Positions 6,038-6,336 of a stretch of 6,336 nt of DNA are shown here, in pieces; positions within the stretch are counted from its first letter, which is position 1, and every line of letters begins with the position of its first letter. The notes beneath the pieces were generated by a model that saw nothing but the letters and a program-made list of their open reading frames with translations, made no database searches and was not told the DNA's origin. The DNA comes from an uncultured Bacillota bacterium (GTDB taxonomy: Bacteria; Bacillota_I; Bacilli_A; Erysipelotrichales; Erysipelotrichaceae), in assembly GCA_946619805.1 (NCBI GenBank), contig CAMOMM010000060.1, forward strand, positions 1-6,336, in the 5' to 3' direction. The translations under genes were made by a program, and so were the position numbers.

Positions 6038-6065
6038 TTAACATTACCGAACCTTCAGTTATAAT
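6038..6065 (+). promoter_or_regulatory. Near-consensus promoter of the divergent membrane protein gene
   Basis: TTAACA (6038-6043; 5 of 6 to TTGACA), a 16-base spacer, and a perfect TATAAT (6060-6065). The expected start point, 6-8 bases past the -10 box, falls on or beside the A of the ATG at 6072, which predicts a leaderless message. Confidence 0.68.
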
Positions 6066-6071
6066 AGAAAT

Positions 6072-6336
6072 ATGAATTTCAAAAACTTCAAATGGCAGAA
6101 TTTTCTGATCGTCAGTCTTTATGTGATAACGTATCCGGCACTGAAGGCCTTCACTTCCGAAGGCAACAGACTCCTGGTTTTTCTTGATGTCATGACCATC
6201 GTTTCCACGGTAATGGTTCTGATCGGTGTACTCAATCATCTGTATCTCAAAGGAGACTTTGATGCTACCCGTTATGTGTTTGTCCGTAAGATGTCAGGTA
6301 AAGAAATTGACTACGACAAGTACATACAGGAGAAAC
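6072..6336 (+). CDS. Small membrane protein, DUF3899-like, 3' end beyond window
   Basis: 88 codons are visible from ATG 6072-6074 to the right edge with no stop. The ATG is the only start codon between the upstream in-frame stop (6039-6041) and the first hydrophobic stretch, so the start is well bounded even though no ribosome binding site is present. Two hydrophobic segments, about 11-27 and 34-58, look like membrane helices, followed by the block GDFDATRYVFVRKM (61-74) and a charged, probably cytoplasmic region. The pattern of helix pair followed by G-x-FD and a basic stretch resembles DUF3899, a family of small Bacillota membrane proteins of unknown function; this is from memory and tentative. 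The gene is divergent from the activase-nrdD operon with a 190-base shared regulatory region, but nothing links the functions. The minus-strand frame opposite it lacks any family signal, supporting this strand as coding. Confidence 0.7.
   Translation, partial: MNFKNFKWQNFLIVSLYVITYPALKAFTSEGNRLLVFLDVMTIVSTVMVLIGVLNHLYLKGDFDATRYVFVRKMSGKEIDYDKYIQEK

Noticed and set aside
5882..6071. NrdR boxes upstream of the nrd operon
   Set aside because: I looked for paired ACA-type 16-bp NrdR motifs and saw none; the conspicuous palindrome is of MarR type instead.
5955..6239. A 94-residue minus-strand open frame across the divergent region
   Set aside because: It would run through the plus-strand promoter, the hairpin dyads and the start of the membrane protein gene, and the protein has no recognisable features.

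Overview
The window looks like a chromosomal segment of an anaerobic or facultatively anaerobic, low-to-moderate-GC Gram-positive bacterium (Bacillota). An Erysipelotrichaceae-type gut or oral anaerobe is my best guess, but this is inference. Reasons: a class III (oxygen-sensitive, glycyl radical) ribonucleotide reductase of the Bacillota type, strong AGGAGG-like ribosome binding sites, sigma-A type TATAAT boxes, and TGG (not TGA) for Trp, so the standard code is used. No RNA gene, insertion sequence, CRISPR array or phage gene is visible.

Layout, left to right. (1) 1-1246, minus: a secreted, probably lipid-anchored DUF5722 glycosidase-like protein, cut off at the window edge, with an extended -10 promoter. 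(2) 1380-2270, minus: a short lactonase-family (6-phosphogluconolactonase-like) beta-propeller protein with its own candidate promoter and terminator. (3) 2370-4727, minus: nrdD, anaerobic ribonucleoside-triphosphate reductase, with an extra C-terminal glutaredoxin/NrdH-like domain, closed by a strong 13-bp hairpin terminator. (4) 4742-5881, minus: the nrdD activase gene, 14 bases upstream of nrdD and clearly in its operon. It encodes a complete MarR-type winged-helix regulator fused in frame to a NrdG2-type radical SAM activating enzyme. (5) 5882-6071: a divergent intergenic region with a perfect 18-bp MarR-type palindrome next to the activase ribosome binding site, several further dyads, and a strong plus-strand promoter. 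(6) 6072-6336, plus: the start of a small membrane protein (DUF3899-like), apparently translated from a leaderless message.

How the genes work together. The central unit is a two-gene anaerobic dNTP synthesis operon in which each protein carries an extra domain. The activase (radical SAM) uses S-adenosylmethionine and a [4Fe-4S] cluster to make the glycyl radical of NrdD. NrdD reduces ribonucleotides, and its fused CxxC redoxin probably supplies or relays the electrons. The MarR domain on the activase, with a palindrome just upstream of its own start codon, suggests that the activating enzyme also represses its own operon. If so, DNA binding could be coupled to Fe-S cluster, SAM or NrdD-binding state. 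That coupling is a hypothesis; the fusion, the palindrome and the operon layout are seen directly. The lactonase and DUF5722 genes are separately transcribed neighbours with no evident link to the nrd unit.
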